A DNA stretch of 64,000 nucleotides, taken from Halopiger xanaduensis SH-6 (lineage in GTDB: Archaea; Halobacteriota; Halobacteria; Halobacteriales; Natrialbaceae). How positions within the stretch are numbered: position 1 is the first letter of the stretch; every line of letters starts with the position of its first letter. Below are positions 50,215-59,777 of this stretch, one piece after another. The stretch covers positions 1,748,270 through 1,812,269 of the forward strand of contig NC_015666.1 of NCBI RefSeq assembly GCF_000217715.1, given 5' to 3'. Made by a program: the position numbers and the translations under genes. The notes beneath the pieces were generated by a model that searched no databases, had not been told where the DNA came from, and saw only the letters and a program-made list of their open reading frames with translations.

Positions 50215-50922
50215 ATGCTAACTGACTCACTAGCCTACTTGACGCGCAGCGACGAGCTGTGGAAGACGAGCATTATCGGCGGGCTCATGCTCCTGTTCGG
50301 CTTCCTCCTCGTCTCCCTGTTCCTCGTTTGGGGATACGTCGTCCGCGTCCTCGAGCGAACGACCCACGGCGACGACGAGGTGCCCCGGTTCGAGGACTGG
50401 GGCGAGATGCTGATCGACGGCGCGAAGGCGTCGGTCATCCTCCTGGCCTACTCGCTCGTCCCGATCGTCGTCGGCGGCGTGCTGGCCGGCATCGCGACGC
50501 TCGTCGCCGGCGGTTCCGTCGACTCGATCGGCGCGGCCGCCGCGGCCGTCACCGGGCTGGTCACGTTCGCGACCGTCCTCGTCGTCGCCTACGCCGTGCC
50601 GGCGGCGATCACGAACTTCGCCGTTGAAGGCCGGCTCGCGGCGGGGTTCGACGTCGGGGACATCCGCCCGATCCTCGCGAGCGGCACCTACGCCGTCGCG
50701 TGGCTGCTCGCGCTCGGCATCGTCGTCGCCGGCTCGATCGTGACCGGCGCACTCAACGCGATCCCGTTCGTCGGCGTCGTGCTCGGTGCGATCGTCGCGT
50801 TCTACGCGCTGGTCGCGGCCTCCCACGCGATCGGCCGCGCCTGGTTCGATCTTCACCCCGTTCCCCTCGAGGAGATGGGGAACGACGACGACGAGATGTC
50901 GACGGAACGGCCGGCGATATAA
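50215..50922 (+). CDS. DUF4013 membrane protein
   Basis: This 235-residue protein has five or six membrane segments and a cytoplasmic loop GDDEVPRFEDWGEMLIDGAKASVI, the DUF4013 signature. The C-terminal part (NAIPFVGVVLGAIVAFYALVAASHAIGRAW) is also typical. Function of the family is unknown. The ATG at 50215 (MLTDSLAYLTRS) is chosen; the upstream frame extension runs through the AT-rich promoter. Confidence 0.82.
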   Translation: MLTDSLAYLTRSDELWKTSIIGGLMLLFGFLLVSLFLVWGYVVRVLERTTHGDDEVPRFEDWGEMLIDGAKASVILLAYSLVPIVVGGVLAGIATLVAGGSVDSIGAAAAAVTGLVTFATVLVVAYAVPAAITNFAVEGRLAAGFDVGDIRPILASGTYAVAWLLALGIVVAGSIVTGALNAIPFVGVVLGAIVAFYALVAASHAIGRAWFDLHPVPLEEMGNDDDEMSTERPAI

Positions 50923-51049
50923 TCGTATCGGCGACGCGAACGGTGCAATCCGAACATATTCCTACCCGTTTTTCGGTACTCGAATCCGGTCCCGCACCCG
51001 TACGCGCAGCGATGGACAGCCATTAGTCCCGGGCCCCGAACACTCGAGT

Positions 51050-52249
51050 ATGGACCTGACGACGACGGACGCCTTCGACGGCCTCGAGTGCGTCGACTGC
51101 GGCGCGACCTTCGACGCCGCCGAGGCGACCCACGAGTGTCCGGACTGCGGCGGGGTGCTCGATCCGACCTACGACTACGACGCGATCGATCTCGACCGCG
51201 AGACCCTCGAGTCTCGGCCGTTCGACTCGATGTGGCGCTACGAGGAACTGTTGCCGTTCGCCCGCGAGTCGGCGGTCACGATGGACGAGGGCGCGACGGC
51301 GCTGGTCGACTGCCCCAATCTGGCCGACGAACTGGGCGTCGAACGCGTCCTCGTCAAGGACGAGGGCCGGAATCCGACGGGAACGTTCAAGGACCGCGGC
51401 CAGACCGTCGCCGTGACGGCCGCGACCCAGCACGGCGCGAGCGACGTCGTCCTTGCCTCCGCCGGAAACGCGGGTCAGGCCGCCGCAGCCTACGCCGGCC
51501 GTGCGGGCCTCGAGTCGCACGTCTTTCTGCCCTCGCGTTCCGGCTTCACGAACAAGGCGATGGTCAACGTCCACGGCGGCGACATGAACGTCGTCGGGGG
51601 CCGGATCGGCGACGCCGGCGCGGCCTACGAGGAGGCCCGCGAGGAGCACGACGACTGGTACCCGCTCCAGACGTTCACTACACCCTACCGCCACGAGGGG
51701 AAGAAGACGATGCTCTACGAGATCGTCGAGCAACTCGACTGGGAAACGCCGGACGCGATCTGTTATCCGACCGGCGGCGGGGTCGGCCTGATCGGAATGT
51801 ACAAGGCCGCGACCGAGTTCCGGGAACTCGGCCTGATCGACGACTTGCCGGCGCTGTACGCCGCGCAGGCGTCGGGCTGTGCCCCGATCGTCGAAGCCTA
51901 CGAGGAAGGATGGGACGAACACGAACCCGTCGAGAACCCCGATACCATCTGCGGCGGCCTCGAGATCCCCGATCCGGGCGCGAGCCCGTGGATCCTCGAG
52001 GCGATCCGCGCGACCGACGGCGGCGCGGTCGCGACGGACGATCCGGACATCCTCGAGGCCGGCGTCCAAGTTGCCCAACACGCGGGCCTCGAGATGGTGC
52101 CCAGCTCCGCCGCAGCCGCGAGCGGCGCGTGGGAACTGGCCGAGCGCGGCGAGTTCGACGGCGACGAGACGATCGTCATCCTCAACACGGGCTCGGGCAA
52201 CAAGGAGGCCGACGTGCTGCGGAGCCACCTGATGGGACAGGGTATCTAA
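51050..52249 (+). CDS. thrC: Threonine synthase
   Basis: This PLP enzyme (399 residues) converts O-phosphohomoserine to threonine. An N-terminal zinc ribbon (Cys14, 17, 30 and 33), the PLP lysine Lys114 in NPTGTFKDRG, ASAGNAGQAAAAYAGRAG and the phosphate-binding TGGGVGLIGM identify the family. The zinc ribbon is common in archaeal ThrC. The last ASPWILEAIRA and MVPSSAAAASGAWELA blocks complete the fold. An ATTAGTC element is centred 26 nt upstream of the ATG at 51050. Some relatives are cysteate or other beta-replacement enzymes, but the match is full length. Confidence 0.93.
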   Translation: MDLTTTDAFDGLECVDCGATFDAAEATHECPDCGGVLDPTYDYDAIDLDRETLESRPFDSMWRYEELLPFARESAVTMDEGATALVDCPNLADELGVERVLVKDEGRNPTGTFKDRGQTVAVTAATQHGASDVVLASAGNAGQAAAAYAGRAGLESHVFLPSRSGFTNKAMVNVHGGDMNVVGGRIGDAGAAYEEAREEHDDWYPLQTFTTPYRHEGKKTMLYEIVEQLDWETPDAICYPTGGGVGLIGMYKAATEFRELGLIDDLPALYAAQASGCAPIVEAYEEGWDEHEPVENPDTICGGLEIPDPGASPWILEAIRATDGGAVATDDPDILEAGVQVAQHAGLEMVPSSAAAASGAWELAERGEFDGDETIVILNTGSGNKEADVLRSHLMGQGI

Positions 52250-52348
52250 GGCCCTCACGTTCGATTTCGGCCACTCGAGGGACGGACTCGAGTCGGCAGC
52301 GACGCCCGTTTCGTAGCGTTTTTGCCAGTTGTCGGGAAACGGGGCGGT

Positions 52349-53050
52349 ATGACTGCTCCCTGGGCCGACTGGGACCACATTCTGAAGATCGATCCGGACA
52401 AGGACCTCCCCGACGGCGTCACCTACGGCGACCTCTGTGCGACCGGGACCGACGCCATCGAGGTCGGCGGCACCATGGGGATCACCGAGGAGAACATGGC
52501 CGACGTCATCGCGGCCTGCGCCGAACACGACGTCCCCCTCTACCAGGAACCCTCGAGTCCGGACGTCGTCATCGAGGACGACGCGCTGGACGGCTACCTC
52601 ATTCCGACCGTCTTCAACGCCGGCTCGCCGTTCTGGATCACCGGCGCGCACAAGGAGTGGGTCCGCCTCGACCGGGACCTCGACTGGGAGCGAACCTCGA
52701 CGGAGGCCTACATCGTGATGAACCCCGAGGCCGACGTGGCGACCTACACCGAAGCCGACTGCGACTTGGAGGCCGACGAGGTCGCCGCCTACGCGACCGT
52801 CGCCGAGCGCATGTTCGGCCAGGAGATCGTCTACCTCGAGTACTCCGGCACGCTCGGCGACGAGGAGATCGTCGAAGCCGCGAGCGAGGCGACCGACGAG
52901 TCGACGCTGTTCTACGGCGGCGGCATCCACGACTACGACTCCGCCTACTCGATGGCGCAGTACGCCGACGTCATCGTGGTCGGCGACCTCGCGCACGAGG
53001 AGGGTATCGACGCGGTGCGCGAGACGGTCGACGCCGCGTCGGACGCCTGA
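52349..53050 (+). CDS. Geranylgeranylglyceryl phosphate synthase (GGGPS)
   Basis: This enzyme (233 residues) makes the first ether bond of archaeal membrane lipids, joining sn-glycerol-1-phosphate and geranylgeranyl diphosphate. Motifs are [61 protein letters not shown] and [11 protein letters not shown]. These are the TIM-barrel GGGPS/PcrB signatures, in the haloarchaeal group. A GTTTTT element lies about 28 nt upstream. Confidence 0.94.
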   Translation: MTAPWADWDHILKIDPDKDLPDGVTYGDLCATGTDAIEVGGTMGITEENMADVIAACAEHDVPLYQEPSSPDVVIEDDALDGYLIPTVFNAGSPFWITGAHKEWVRLDRDLDWERTSTEAYIVMNPEADVATYTEADCDLEADEVAAYATVAERMFGQEIVYLEYSGTLGDEEIVEAASEATDESTLFYGGGIHDYDSAYSMAQYADVIVVGDLAHEEGIDAVRETVDAASDA

Positions 53051-53195
53051 TCTCGAGGCGACGCGCGCGCTGGTTTCATTTCACCGTCGATATTCGAAAC
53101 GAGAATCCCGTACTGCTTCCCGTATTAGCCGTTTGTGGCCGCGAACCGCGGTGTTGGCCTAAACGGTTTTGCACCCCGAAGACGTATCAGTGGTA

Positions 53196-53885
53196 ATGAG
53201 TGTCCGCGTGGCGTTCGAAGCGGCGTCGCCGAAGCTCCTGCTCGGGCCGACGCTCGAGGCGATGCCGTCGCTCGACGTGACCCTCGAACGCCAGTACGCG
53301 CTCGATCCGGCGCAGCCGGTCGCCTTCTGCCGGATGCGGTGCGACGATCACGAGCGCCTCGAGCGAGCGCTCGCGGCCGACGGAACGGTGGCGGAGTTCG
53401 AGCGACTGGATCGGTCGAACGATCGCGCGCGCTTTCGCGTGACGCGGAGTGAGTCGGGGGGCGGGTCCGACCTCGGATCAGGACCCGAATCCGCCCCCGA
53501 CGTCGTCGGTGCGTACCGTCGCTGGGTATCGGTCGGCGGCGAACTGCTCGGCGGGCGAGCCACGAACGGTCGGTGGGAGATCGACATGCGGTTTCCCGAC
53601 CGGGAGGCCTTCACGGACTACCACGAGTTTCTCGCGGCTCACGACGTCGAGTTCGAACTCCACCGTCTCGCGGACGGCCCGAGCGCACAGTCCGACGACG
53701 CGGTCGTCACCGACTCCCAGCGAGAGGCCCTTGCGCTCGCGCTCGAGCACGGCTTTTTCGACGTCCCGCGCGAGACGGGACTGACGACGATCGCCGAGAC
53801 GCTCGAAATATCGGAGCAGGCCGTCAGCGAACGGCTTCGCCGGGGGCAGGCGCGGCTGGTCGAGGAGTACGTCGTCACCGACTAA
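53196..53885 (+). CDS. HTH-10 family regulator (bacterioopsin-activator type)
   Basis: This 229-residue protein has an N-terminal sensor-like region and a C-terminal HTH-10 domain: TDSQREALALALEHGFFDVPRETGLTTIAETLEISEQAVSERLRRGQARL, residues about 172-222. Such proteins resemble the C-terminal domain of Bat. A linker of Gly/Ser/Asp lies near residue 90. Its targets are unknown; a second HTH-10 gene lies 1.6 kb downstream on the other strand (55498-56181). Confidence 0.9.
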   Translation: MSVRVAFEAASPKLLLGPTLEAMPSLDVTLERQYALDPAQPVAFCRMRCDDHERLERALAADGTVAEFERLDRSNDRARFRVTRSESGGGSDLGSGPESAPDVVGAYRRWVSVGGELLGGRATNGRWEIDMRFPDREAFTDYHEFLAAHDVEFELHRLADGPSAQSDDAVVTDSQREALALALEHGFFDVPRETGLTTIAETLEISEQAVSERLRRGQARLVEEYVVTD

Positions 53886-53995
53886 CCGCTCGAAATCGAC
53901 CGCGTTCGGGAGCAGCCGGAACCGATCGCAGCCGCTGGTATCCGCCGCCGATACTGTTCGTCATTCTTATAGTGGGGCCGCTCCTGTCACTGGTG

Positions 53996-54280
53996 ATGGC
54001 AACACAGTCCTCCCAGTCCGCCGACGACGAACCGCCGTCGGTCAGGGTCGCTCGCGAACTCGCGGCCCGCGACGGCGTCGATCCGACGGAGCTGTCGCCG
54101 CCGCTGTACCACAGCCTCGATACGGCTGCGTTGGACGCCCTCTTCGAACCGACACGGCGCGGTGGACTCCGACACGGCCGCATCACGTTCGCCTACAACG
54201 AAAAATGGGTAACTGTCCACGACGACGGCGAGATAACGGTCGAGCAGTCCGGCACTGATCCGGAGACCGACTCCCAATGA
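53996..54280 (+). CDS. HalOD1 output-domain protein
   Basis: This 94-residue protein carries the HalOD1 domain: DPTELSPPLYHSLDTAALDALFEP and GRITFAYNEKWVTVHDDGEITV. The domain usually occurs C-terminal to halobacterial response regulators as an output module; stand-alone forms are common. A CTTATAG element is centred 27 nt upstream of the ATG at 53996. Its stop overlaps the ATG of the next gene (ATGA), so the two products are probably made together. Confidence 0.85.
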   Translation: MATQSSQSADDEPPSVRVARELAARDGVDPTELSPPLYHSLDTAALDALFEPTRRGGLRHGRITFAYNEKWVTVHDDGEITVEQSGTDPETDSQ

Positions 54281-54531
54281 AATTCTGCCACACCTGCGAC
54301 TGGTTCGTCGACGAAACGGACGGTGCAACCGAACAGGATCGATCGCGGCTCGCCCTCGAGCACTTCGTCGAAACGGGCCACTCGATCGACTCGAGCGAGT
54401 CCGTCGGCCGGCCGATGCCCCCGTCGATCTGCGAGGAGTTGCTGATTCGGGACTTGCTGGGCGCGGACACGGATCTGGATATGAGCACCAGTATGGCAGG
54501 GACGGAAACGGAGACCGGCTCGGGCGCGTAG
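54277..54531 (+). CDS. Small zinc-finger-like protein
   Basis: This 84-residue protein begins MKFCHTCDWFVDETDG and has a CxxC followed by HFVETGHS, a pattern that could hold one zinc ion (Cys2-His2). It is acidic, with no membrane segment. The ATG overlaps the HalOD1 stop. No function is known; the coupling suggests a partner role. Confidence 0.65.
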   Translation: MKFCHTCDWFVDETDGATEQDRSRLALEHFVETGHSIDSSESVGRPMPPSICEELLIRDLLGADTDLDMSTSMAGTETETGSGA

Positions 54532-54580
54532 CTCGCCGGGTTCCGTTCGCTACGTTCCAACCCTGTCCCGATTTCTGGAG

Positions 54581-55422
54581 TCAACTGTTCTTCTCGACGA
54601 GATTTCGCAGCTGCGGTAGGGCCTCGGTGACGTCGTCCCGACAGACGATATCGGCAGCGTCGTCGACCGGCGTCGATTCGAGGTTGACGACGCCGACGGT
54701 CGCGCCTGCCGATGCTGCAATCTTCGGGAGCGACGCGGCGGGTTCGACGACCAGCGAGGAGCCGATCGCGAGGAAGACGTCGCTCTCGCGGGCCAGCGAC
54801 CGCGCGCGCTGCATGACGGCGCCCGGTAGCTGCTCGCCGAAGAGGACGACGTCCGGCTTGTAGATCCCGCCGCGGTCGGCGGGAGTTCGCCGTCCGCGGC
54901 GCGGTCGAAGATCGGACCGGCGTCGGTCCGCGCGCCGCAGTCGGTACAGCGGACGCGACGGGCATTGCCGTGGAGCTCGAGCAGGGTGGGCTCGTCGGAA
55001 GCTACGTCGCCGTCGGCAGCCGTATCGTCGGCGTCGGCTTCCGAACCATCCGGACCGGCACCGACGGCGTCGGCGGCCTTCCCGTGAAGGCTGTCCGTGT
55101 TCTGCGTGAGAATCGCCTCGAGGTGGCCGTCTCGTCCCAGCGCGGCCAGCGCCTCGTGGGCGGCGTTCGGCTCGTACTCCTCGTCGAACATCGCCCGCTG
55201 GAGGTCGACGCGGTCGTCCCAGAAGCCCGCGGGATCGCGCCGGAACCGGCCGTAGGTGAACTGCCCCTCATCGAAGTGCTCCCAGACGCCGTCGTCGCCG
55301 CGGAAGGTGGGGACGCCCGACGGCGCGGAGATACCGGCGCCGGTCAGCGCGACGGTCGTCTCGGCGCGTCGGATCTCGTCGGCGAGGTACTCGAGGTCGT
55401 CGCGGTCGTCCGTTGCGACCAT
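54581..55422 (-). pseudogene. Sir2-family NAD-dependent deacylase, frameshifted
   Basis: The first part (from ATG 55422) reads as Sir2 with TGAGISAPSGVPTFRG, ILTQNTDSLHGKA, LELHGNARRVRC (catalytic His) and CTDCG (zinc). An acidic insert lies before the LELHG block. After ELPPT the frame shifts at about 54874-54875. The proper continuation CGGIYKPDVVLFGEQLPGA, then MQRARSLARESDVFLAIGSS and NLVEKNS, is found in another frame up to 54581. Either 1 nt or 7 nt is missing. A one-base repair would leave only three of the four zinc cysteines; seven would restore a CxC form. The promoter (CTTTAG, 27 nt upstream) is intact. A sequencing error cannot be excluded. Confidence 0.85.
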
Positions 55423-55497
55423 ATCGGATCGTCGGTCGCAGCGGACTAAAGCGGTCAGGTCGTCGTCTCGCGTCGGCGCCGCCGCACGCGCCGGCCG

Positions 55498-56181
55498 CTA
55501 CCGCATCGACGGCGCGGACGCGTACGACGCGGCTAACTTCGCTTCGATCCGCTGGAGGTGCTCGCCGACCGTTCCGGCCGCGAGATCGAGTTTCGCGGCG
55601 AGTTCGCGGTGGGTCGTCTCGCGGGGAATCTCGTAGTAGCCATCCTCGAGCGCGAGTTCGAACAGCTCCCGCTGGCGGTCGGTCAGCGTCGGCGCGAACC
55701 CGCCGGCGTCGGGCTCGTACTCGCCCATCCGGCGCAGGTCGAGGTCGATCCCCTCGGGGAGGGCCGCGGCCGCGCGCTGGATCGAGCGGCTGGTGCCGAC
55801 CGCCGTCACCTCGAGGCCGCGGTCGGTGCCGGCGTCGCCCGCGTCGACGTACGTCATCGGCCAGTCGAGGACGAGTTCGTGCTCGTCGAGGATGGCGAGC
55901 AGCGCGTCGACCGGGCCGACGGTTCGACACTGCACGTAGGCGACGCCGCGGCCGCGGTCGCCGGTGACGTCGTACTCGAGGGCGTCCGGCGAGTCGTCGA
56001 GCAGTTCTCGCGCGCGCTCGAGGTCGCCCCGGAGCTCGAGGAGTTCGACGTACCGATCGTCGCCGACCGGGTTCAGGTGGCGGATCGCCTCGATCGAAAC
56101 CGCGTCGCTGCGGGCGAAGGCGTCGTCGATCGCGTTGAGCCGGCCGTCGGCCCACGTTAGGACGACGGTGGCGTACCTCAT
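55498..56181 (-). CDS. HTH-10 family regulator (bacterioopsin-activator type)
   Basis: This 227-residue protein has a C-terminal HTH-10 domain (TDRQRELFELALEDGYYEIPRETTHRELAAKLDLAAGTVGEHLQRIEAKL, residues about 168-217). The N-terminal half is the usual ligand- or partner-binding region of this family, with VYVQ/VLDWPMTYVD-type strands. It lies next to the broken sir2 gene, on the same strand and 75 nt away. It is a likely transcriptional regulator with unknown targets. Confidence 0.88.
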   Translation of the reverse strand: MRYATVVLTWADGRLNAIDDAFARSDAVSIEAIRHLNPVGDDRYVELLELRGDLERARELLDDSPDALEYDVTGDRGRGVAYVQCRTVGPVDALLAILDEHELVLDWPMTYVDAGDAGTDRGLEVTAVGTSRSIQRAAAALPEGIDLDLRRMGEYEPDAGGFAPTLTDRQRELFELALEDGYYEIPRETTHRELAAKLDLAAGTVGEHLQRIEAKLAASYASAPSMR

Positions 56182-56298
56182 CGTCGCCCTCCCAGCCTGC
56201 GAATAGTCGACTCGCGTCCGGAGCGCTCGAATCGATTTCGCGTCGCTCTTCGCGCGGATCGATCGCGGAGTCTCATACCGGCCCTATCGACCAACTAC

Positions 56299-56307
56299 TT
56301 AAATACA
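56299..56307 (+). promoter_or_regulatory. TATA element upstream of the P450 gene
   Basis: CTTAAATAC, centred at about 56303, would give a transcription start near 56330 and a leader of about 30 nt before the P450 ATG at 56360. GTTTTATTC (56346-56354) is too close to the start to serve as a TATA box for it. Confidence 0.4.
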
Positions 56308-56359
56308 CCTAGCATAGTCGGGTATAGACGAACGGATTCGGGGTTCGTTTTATTCGGTG

Positions 56360-57706
56360 ATGAGTAGCGACGTCCCCGCGATCACTGACGAGCGTCCGGA
56401 CGGTCCCGACGGGTTACCGATCGTCGGCAACCAGCTGGCCTTTCTCCGCGATCCGTACGGGTTCATGACCCGGACAGCACGCGAGTACGGCGACATCGCC
56501 TACTGGGAGGACCCCGGCGGCCCAGTCTTCCAACTGAACCATCCCGAGTACATCGAGCAGGTGCTCGTCCAGAACAACCAGAACTACGTCAAGGGGGACC
56601 GATTCCAGCAGACCCTCGGGCCGCTCACGGGCAACGGCATCCTGAACAGCGAGGGCGCCGTCTGGCGGCGCAACCGCCACCTGATCCAGCCGGCGTTTCA
56701 CCCCGACCGAATCCGGGAGTACGCGACGATGATGACCGATTTCGCCGAAGACGCCCTCGCCGACTGGGAGGACGGCCAGACCCGGCACGTCCACGAGGAC
56801 ATGATGGAGGTCACGCTGAAGATCGTCGCCCGGGCGCTGTTCGGGACGGACATCGACGAGCACGTCGACACCGTCGGCTCGGCGCTCGAGGAGTTCATGG
56901 AGGCCACCGAGAGTCTCGCGAACTTCGTGCTCCCGCCGCAGGTGCCGACGCCGGCGCGGCGACGCATCGAGCGCGCCCGTGAGAACCTCGACGAAGTCGT
57001 CTATCAGCTGATCGAACAGCGACGCGCGAACCCCACCGACCGCGACGTCATCTCGAAGCTGCTCGAGGTGACCGACGAGGAGGGCGAGGCGATGTCGACC
57101 GAGCAGATCCGCGACGAGGTCGTGACGCTCCTGCTGGCCGGCCACGAGACGACGGCGCTGTCGCTGACGCTCACCTTCTACGTGCTGGCGAAGAATCCGA
57201 GCGTCGAGGAGACCCTCGTCGCCGAACTCGAGGACGTCCTCGGTGACGACGCGCCGACGATGGACGACCTGTCGGAACTGACCTACACCGAGAAGGTCGT
57301 CAAGGAATCGATGCGACTCTACCCGCCGGTGCCGGGGATCATCCGCGAGGCGGTCAAACCCGACGTCATCGGCGGGTACGAGATTCCCGCCGGCGCGTCG
57401 GTGCGGATGCACCAGTGGGTCGTCCACCGCGACCCGCGGTGGTACGACGACCCGCTCGCCTTCCATCCCGAGCGCTGGACCGACGAGATGGAATCGGACC
57501 TGCCGAAGCTCGCGTACTTCCCGTTCGCGGCCGGGCCGCGACGGTGTATCGGCGACCGGTTCGCGATGCTCGAGGCGCGGCTCATCCTCGCGACGGTCTA
57601 CCGGGACTACCACCTCGAGCTCGAGCCCGGCACGGACCTCGACCTGCGGGCGACGATCACCGCGCGGCCGAAACACGAGATTCCGATGACGGTCCGCGAG
57701 CGGTAG
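56360..57706 (+). CDS. Cytochrome P450
   Basis: This haem monooxygenase (448 residues) shows the P450 landmarks: the I-helix oxygen-binding motif LLAGHETTALSL (about 255), ExxR in KESMRLYP, the PERF-like PERW, and the haem loop FAAGPRRCIGDRFAMLE with Cys396. It is soluble, lacking an N-terminal membrane anchor, as expected for a prokaryotic P450 fed by ferredoxin. The substrate is unknown; no redox partner gene is adjacent. GTG at 56357 immediately precedes the ATG used. Confidence 0.95.
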   Translation: MSSDVPAITDERPDGPDGLPIVGNQLAFLRDPYGFMTRTAREYGDIAYWEDPGGPVFQLNHPEYIEQVLVQNNQNYVKGDRFQQTLGPLTGNGILNSEGAVWRRNRHLIQPAFHPDRIREYATMMTDFAEDALADWEDGQTRHVHEDMMEVTLKIVARALFGTDIDEHVDTVGSALEEFMEATESLANFVLPPQVPTPARRRIERARENLDEVVYQLIEQRRANPTDRDVISKLLEVTDEEGEAMSTEQIRDEVVTLLLAGHETTALSLTLTFYVLAKNPSVEETLVAELEDVLGDDAPTMDDLSELTYTEKVVKESMRLYPPVPGIIREAVKPDVIGGYEIPAGASVRMHQWVVHRDPRWYDDPLAFHPERWTDEMESDLPKLAYFPFAAGPRRCIGDRFAMLEARLILATVYRDYHLELEPGTDLDLRATITARPKHEIPMTVRER

Positions 57707-57784
57707 TCGCGGCCGCCTCGAGGTCGTCCATTCGCCGACCGCCGTCCAACCTTTATAACCGGGGCATTCGTACCACGGGCACAG

Positions 57785-57997
57785 ATGGGGACCAACACGG
57801 AGTCAGCCGACGACGAGAATCCACTTCACGACCTCGTCGAGTTCGTCGACGCGGACGAACTCGAGGCGGTTCGCGCACAGCTGTCGGCGTTTCGCGCGGA
57901 GATGAACGGGCAACTGGACGAGGCCGAGCGCTTTCGCAACTCGAACGGCGAACTCGACAGGGAACAGTTTCTGGAGGGCGACGATGGTGCTGCTTGA
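57785..57997 (+). CDS. Putative antitoxin of a PIN-domain toxin
   Basis: This 70-residue acidic protein is mostly helical (NPLHDLVEFVDADELEAVRAQLSAFRAEM) and overlaps the PIN-domain gene by 14 nt, the arrangement of vapBC-type modules. No ribbon-helix-helix or AbrB DNA-binding segment is visible, so autoregulation by this protein is uncertain. A CTTTATAA element is centred 29 nt upstream. Confidence 0.65.
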   Translation: MGTNTESADDENPLHDLVEFVDADELEAVRAQLSAFRAEMNGQLDEAERFRNSNGELDREQFLEGDDGAA

Positions 57998-58355
57998 CGA
58001 GACCGTCGTCGTCGACCTCATGGCGGGCAATGAGGACGCCGTCGCGGCGCTCGAGGATATCGACTGGCGCGACGCCGCGGTCTCGGAGCTGACGGTGGCC
58101 CAGATTCGAGAGGGACTGCCCGAATCGAAACAAACCGAGTTCGACGCGATCGTCGAGCGACTCGAGGTGCTGCCGTACGACTTCCCGACTGGCCGGACGG
58201 CGGTCGACGAGCACAAGCGCCTGCACGGCGAGGATATCCCGATCGACGCGGTCGACGCGATGATCGCCGGAACGGCAATCGAAGCCGACGAGCCCGTTCT
58301 TACGCGGAAGCCGTCGGTCTTCGAGCCGACGGAGGCGGACGTCCGGACGTACTGA
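57984..58355 (+). CDS. PIN-domain ribonuclease (VapC-like toxin)
   Basis: This 123-residue PIN-domain protein has acidic residues Asp5 (MVLLDETVVVDLM), Glu43 (QIREGL) and Asp91 (IDAVDAMIAGTA). The fourth expected acidic position, in the LTRxxxxF motif, reads LTRKPSVF, so one metal ligand appears weak. PIN toxins cleave tRNA or rRNA when released from the antitoxin. The start overlaps the antitoxin gene by 14 nt. It could also be a non-toxin PIN nuclease. Confidence 0.85.
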   Translation: MVLLDETVVVDLMAGNEDAVAALEDIDWRDAAVSELTVAQIREGLPESKQTEFDAIVERLEVLPYDFPTGRTAVDEHKRLHGEDIPIDAVDAMIAGTAIEADEPVLTRKPSVFEPTEADVRTY

Positions 58356-58472
58356 TCTCGTTGATCCCGTTGTTCTCCGTCCGATTCGTGCCGTCCCGTA
58401 TCGCCCTGCGTCCGCTCGCCACGGCGGCCCCGAACGATTGCGCTTAAGTTGCGCCTGCGTGAATCGGTGTGT

Positions 58473-59777
58473 ATGCAGGACAGAACCTACACTGCCGACG
58501 CCGAACCGGGCGACGAGGTCACCGTCGCCGGGTGGGTCCACGAGATCCGCGACCTCGGCGGCATCGCCTTCCTGATTCTCCGCGATACGACTGGCAAGAT
58601 CCAGATCAAGTTCGAGAAGGAGGAGATGGACGACGACCTCGTCGAGACCGGACTCGACGTCTCCCGCGAGAGCGTCATCAAGGTCTCCGGCGGCGTCGAG
58701 GAGGAGCCGCGCGCGCCGACGGGCGTCGAGGTCACGCCCGAGTCGCTCGAGGTCGTCGCGCCGGCCGACCCCGAACTGCCGCTCGACCCCTCCGGGAAGG
58801 TCGACGCCGACCTCTCGACCCGACTCGATAACCGCACCCTCGACCTGCGCAAGGACGACGTCCAGTCGATCTTCGAGATCCGTTCGGGCGTGCTGAACGC
58901 GGTTCGCGACCAGTTCCGCGAGTTCGACTGTACGGAGATCAACACGCCGAAGATCGTCGCCACCGGGACCGAGGGCGGCACGGAACTGTTCCCGATCACC
59001 TACTTCGGCGAGGAAGCGTTCATGAACCAGTCGCCCCAGCTGTTCAAGCAGCTGATCGCCGGCTCCAACGTCGAGCGCGTCTTCGAGATCGGCCCGATCT
59101 TCCGCGCCGAGGAGCACAACACGCCGCGACACTTGAACGAGGCGACCTCGATCGACTTCGAGGGGGCGTTCTGCGACCACGAGGACGCCATGGACGTCGC
59201 CGAGGGCATCGTCAAGTCCGCCTACGAAGCGGTTCAGGAGAACTTCGGCGACGAACTCGAGGCGCTCGGCATCGCCGACGAGTTCGAGGTGCCCGAGGGC
59301 GACTTCCCGCGCATCAGCTACGAGGAGGCCATCGAGCGCATCAACGCGACGGGCGAACTCGACGAGCAGCTCGTCTGGGGCGACGACCTCTCGACGCCGG
59401 CCGAGGAGGCGCTCGGGCAGGACGTCGGCGGCCACTACTTCATCACGGACTGGCCCAGCGAGATCAAGCCGTTCTACATCAAGGACCACGACGACGACCC
59501 CGAACTCTCGACCGGCTTCGACCTCATGCACCCGCGCATGGAACTGGTCTCGGGCGGCCAGCGCGAGCACCGCCACGAGAAGCTCATCGAGGGCTTCGAG
59601 CAGCAGGGGCTGGACCCCGACCAGTTCGAGTACTACACGAAGATGTTCAAGTACGGCATGCCGCCTCACGCCGGCTTCGGCCTCGGCGGCGAGCGCCTGC
59701 TGATGACGCTGCTCAATCTCGATAACATCCGAGAGGCTGTGCTGTTCCCGCGAGACCGTCAGCGTCTGTCGCCGTAA
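58473..59777 (+). CDS. aspS: Aspartyl-tRNA synthetase, archaeal type
   Basis: This class II synthetase (434 residues) has an N-terminal OB-fold anticodon-binding domain ([24 protein letters not shown]), then the catalytic domain. That domain has [53 protein letters not shown] (motif 2) and [28 protein letters not shown] (motif 3). Archaeal AspRS without a separate AsnRS is often non-discriminating and feeds the GatCAB route. A CTTAAG element is centred 27 nt upstream. The final 37 nt recur downstream as degenerate copies. Confidence 0.95.
   Translation: MQDRTYTADAEPGDEVTVAGWVHEIRDLGGIAFLILRDTTGKIQIKFEKEEMDDDLVETGLDVSRESVIKVSGGVEEEPRAPTGVEVTPESLEVVAPADPELPLDPSGKVDADLSTRLDNRTLDLRKDDVQSIFEIRSGVLNAVRDQFREFDCTEINTPKIVATGTEGGTELFPITYFGEEAFMNQSPQLFKQLIAGSNVERVFEIGPIFRAEEHNTPRHLNEATSIDFEGAFCDHEDAMDVAEGIVKSAYEAVQENFGDELEALGIADEFEVPEGDFPRISYEEAIERINATGELDEQLVWGDDLSTPAEEALGQDVGGHYFITDWPSEIKPFYIKDHDDDPELSTGFDLMHPRMELVSGGQREHRHEKLIEGFEQQGLDPDQFEYYTKMFKYGMPPHAGFGLGGERLLMTLLNLDNIREAVLFPRDRQRLSP

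Noticed and set aside
54581-55422. Programmed frameshift in sir2
   Set aside because: There is no slippery heptamer or stimulatory structure at 54874, and Sir2 genes do not normally use recoding; mutation or sequence error is simpler.
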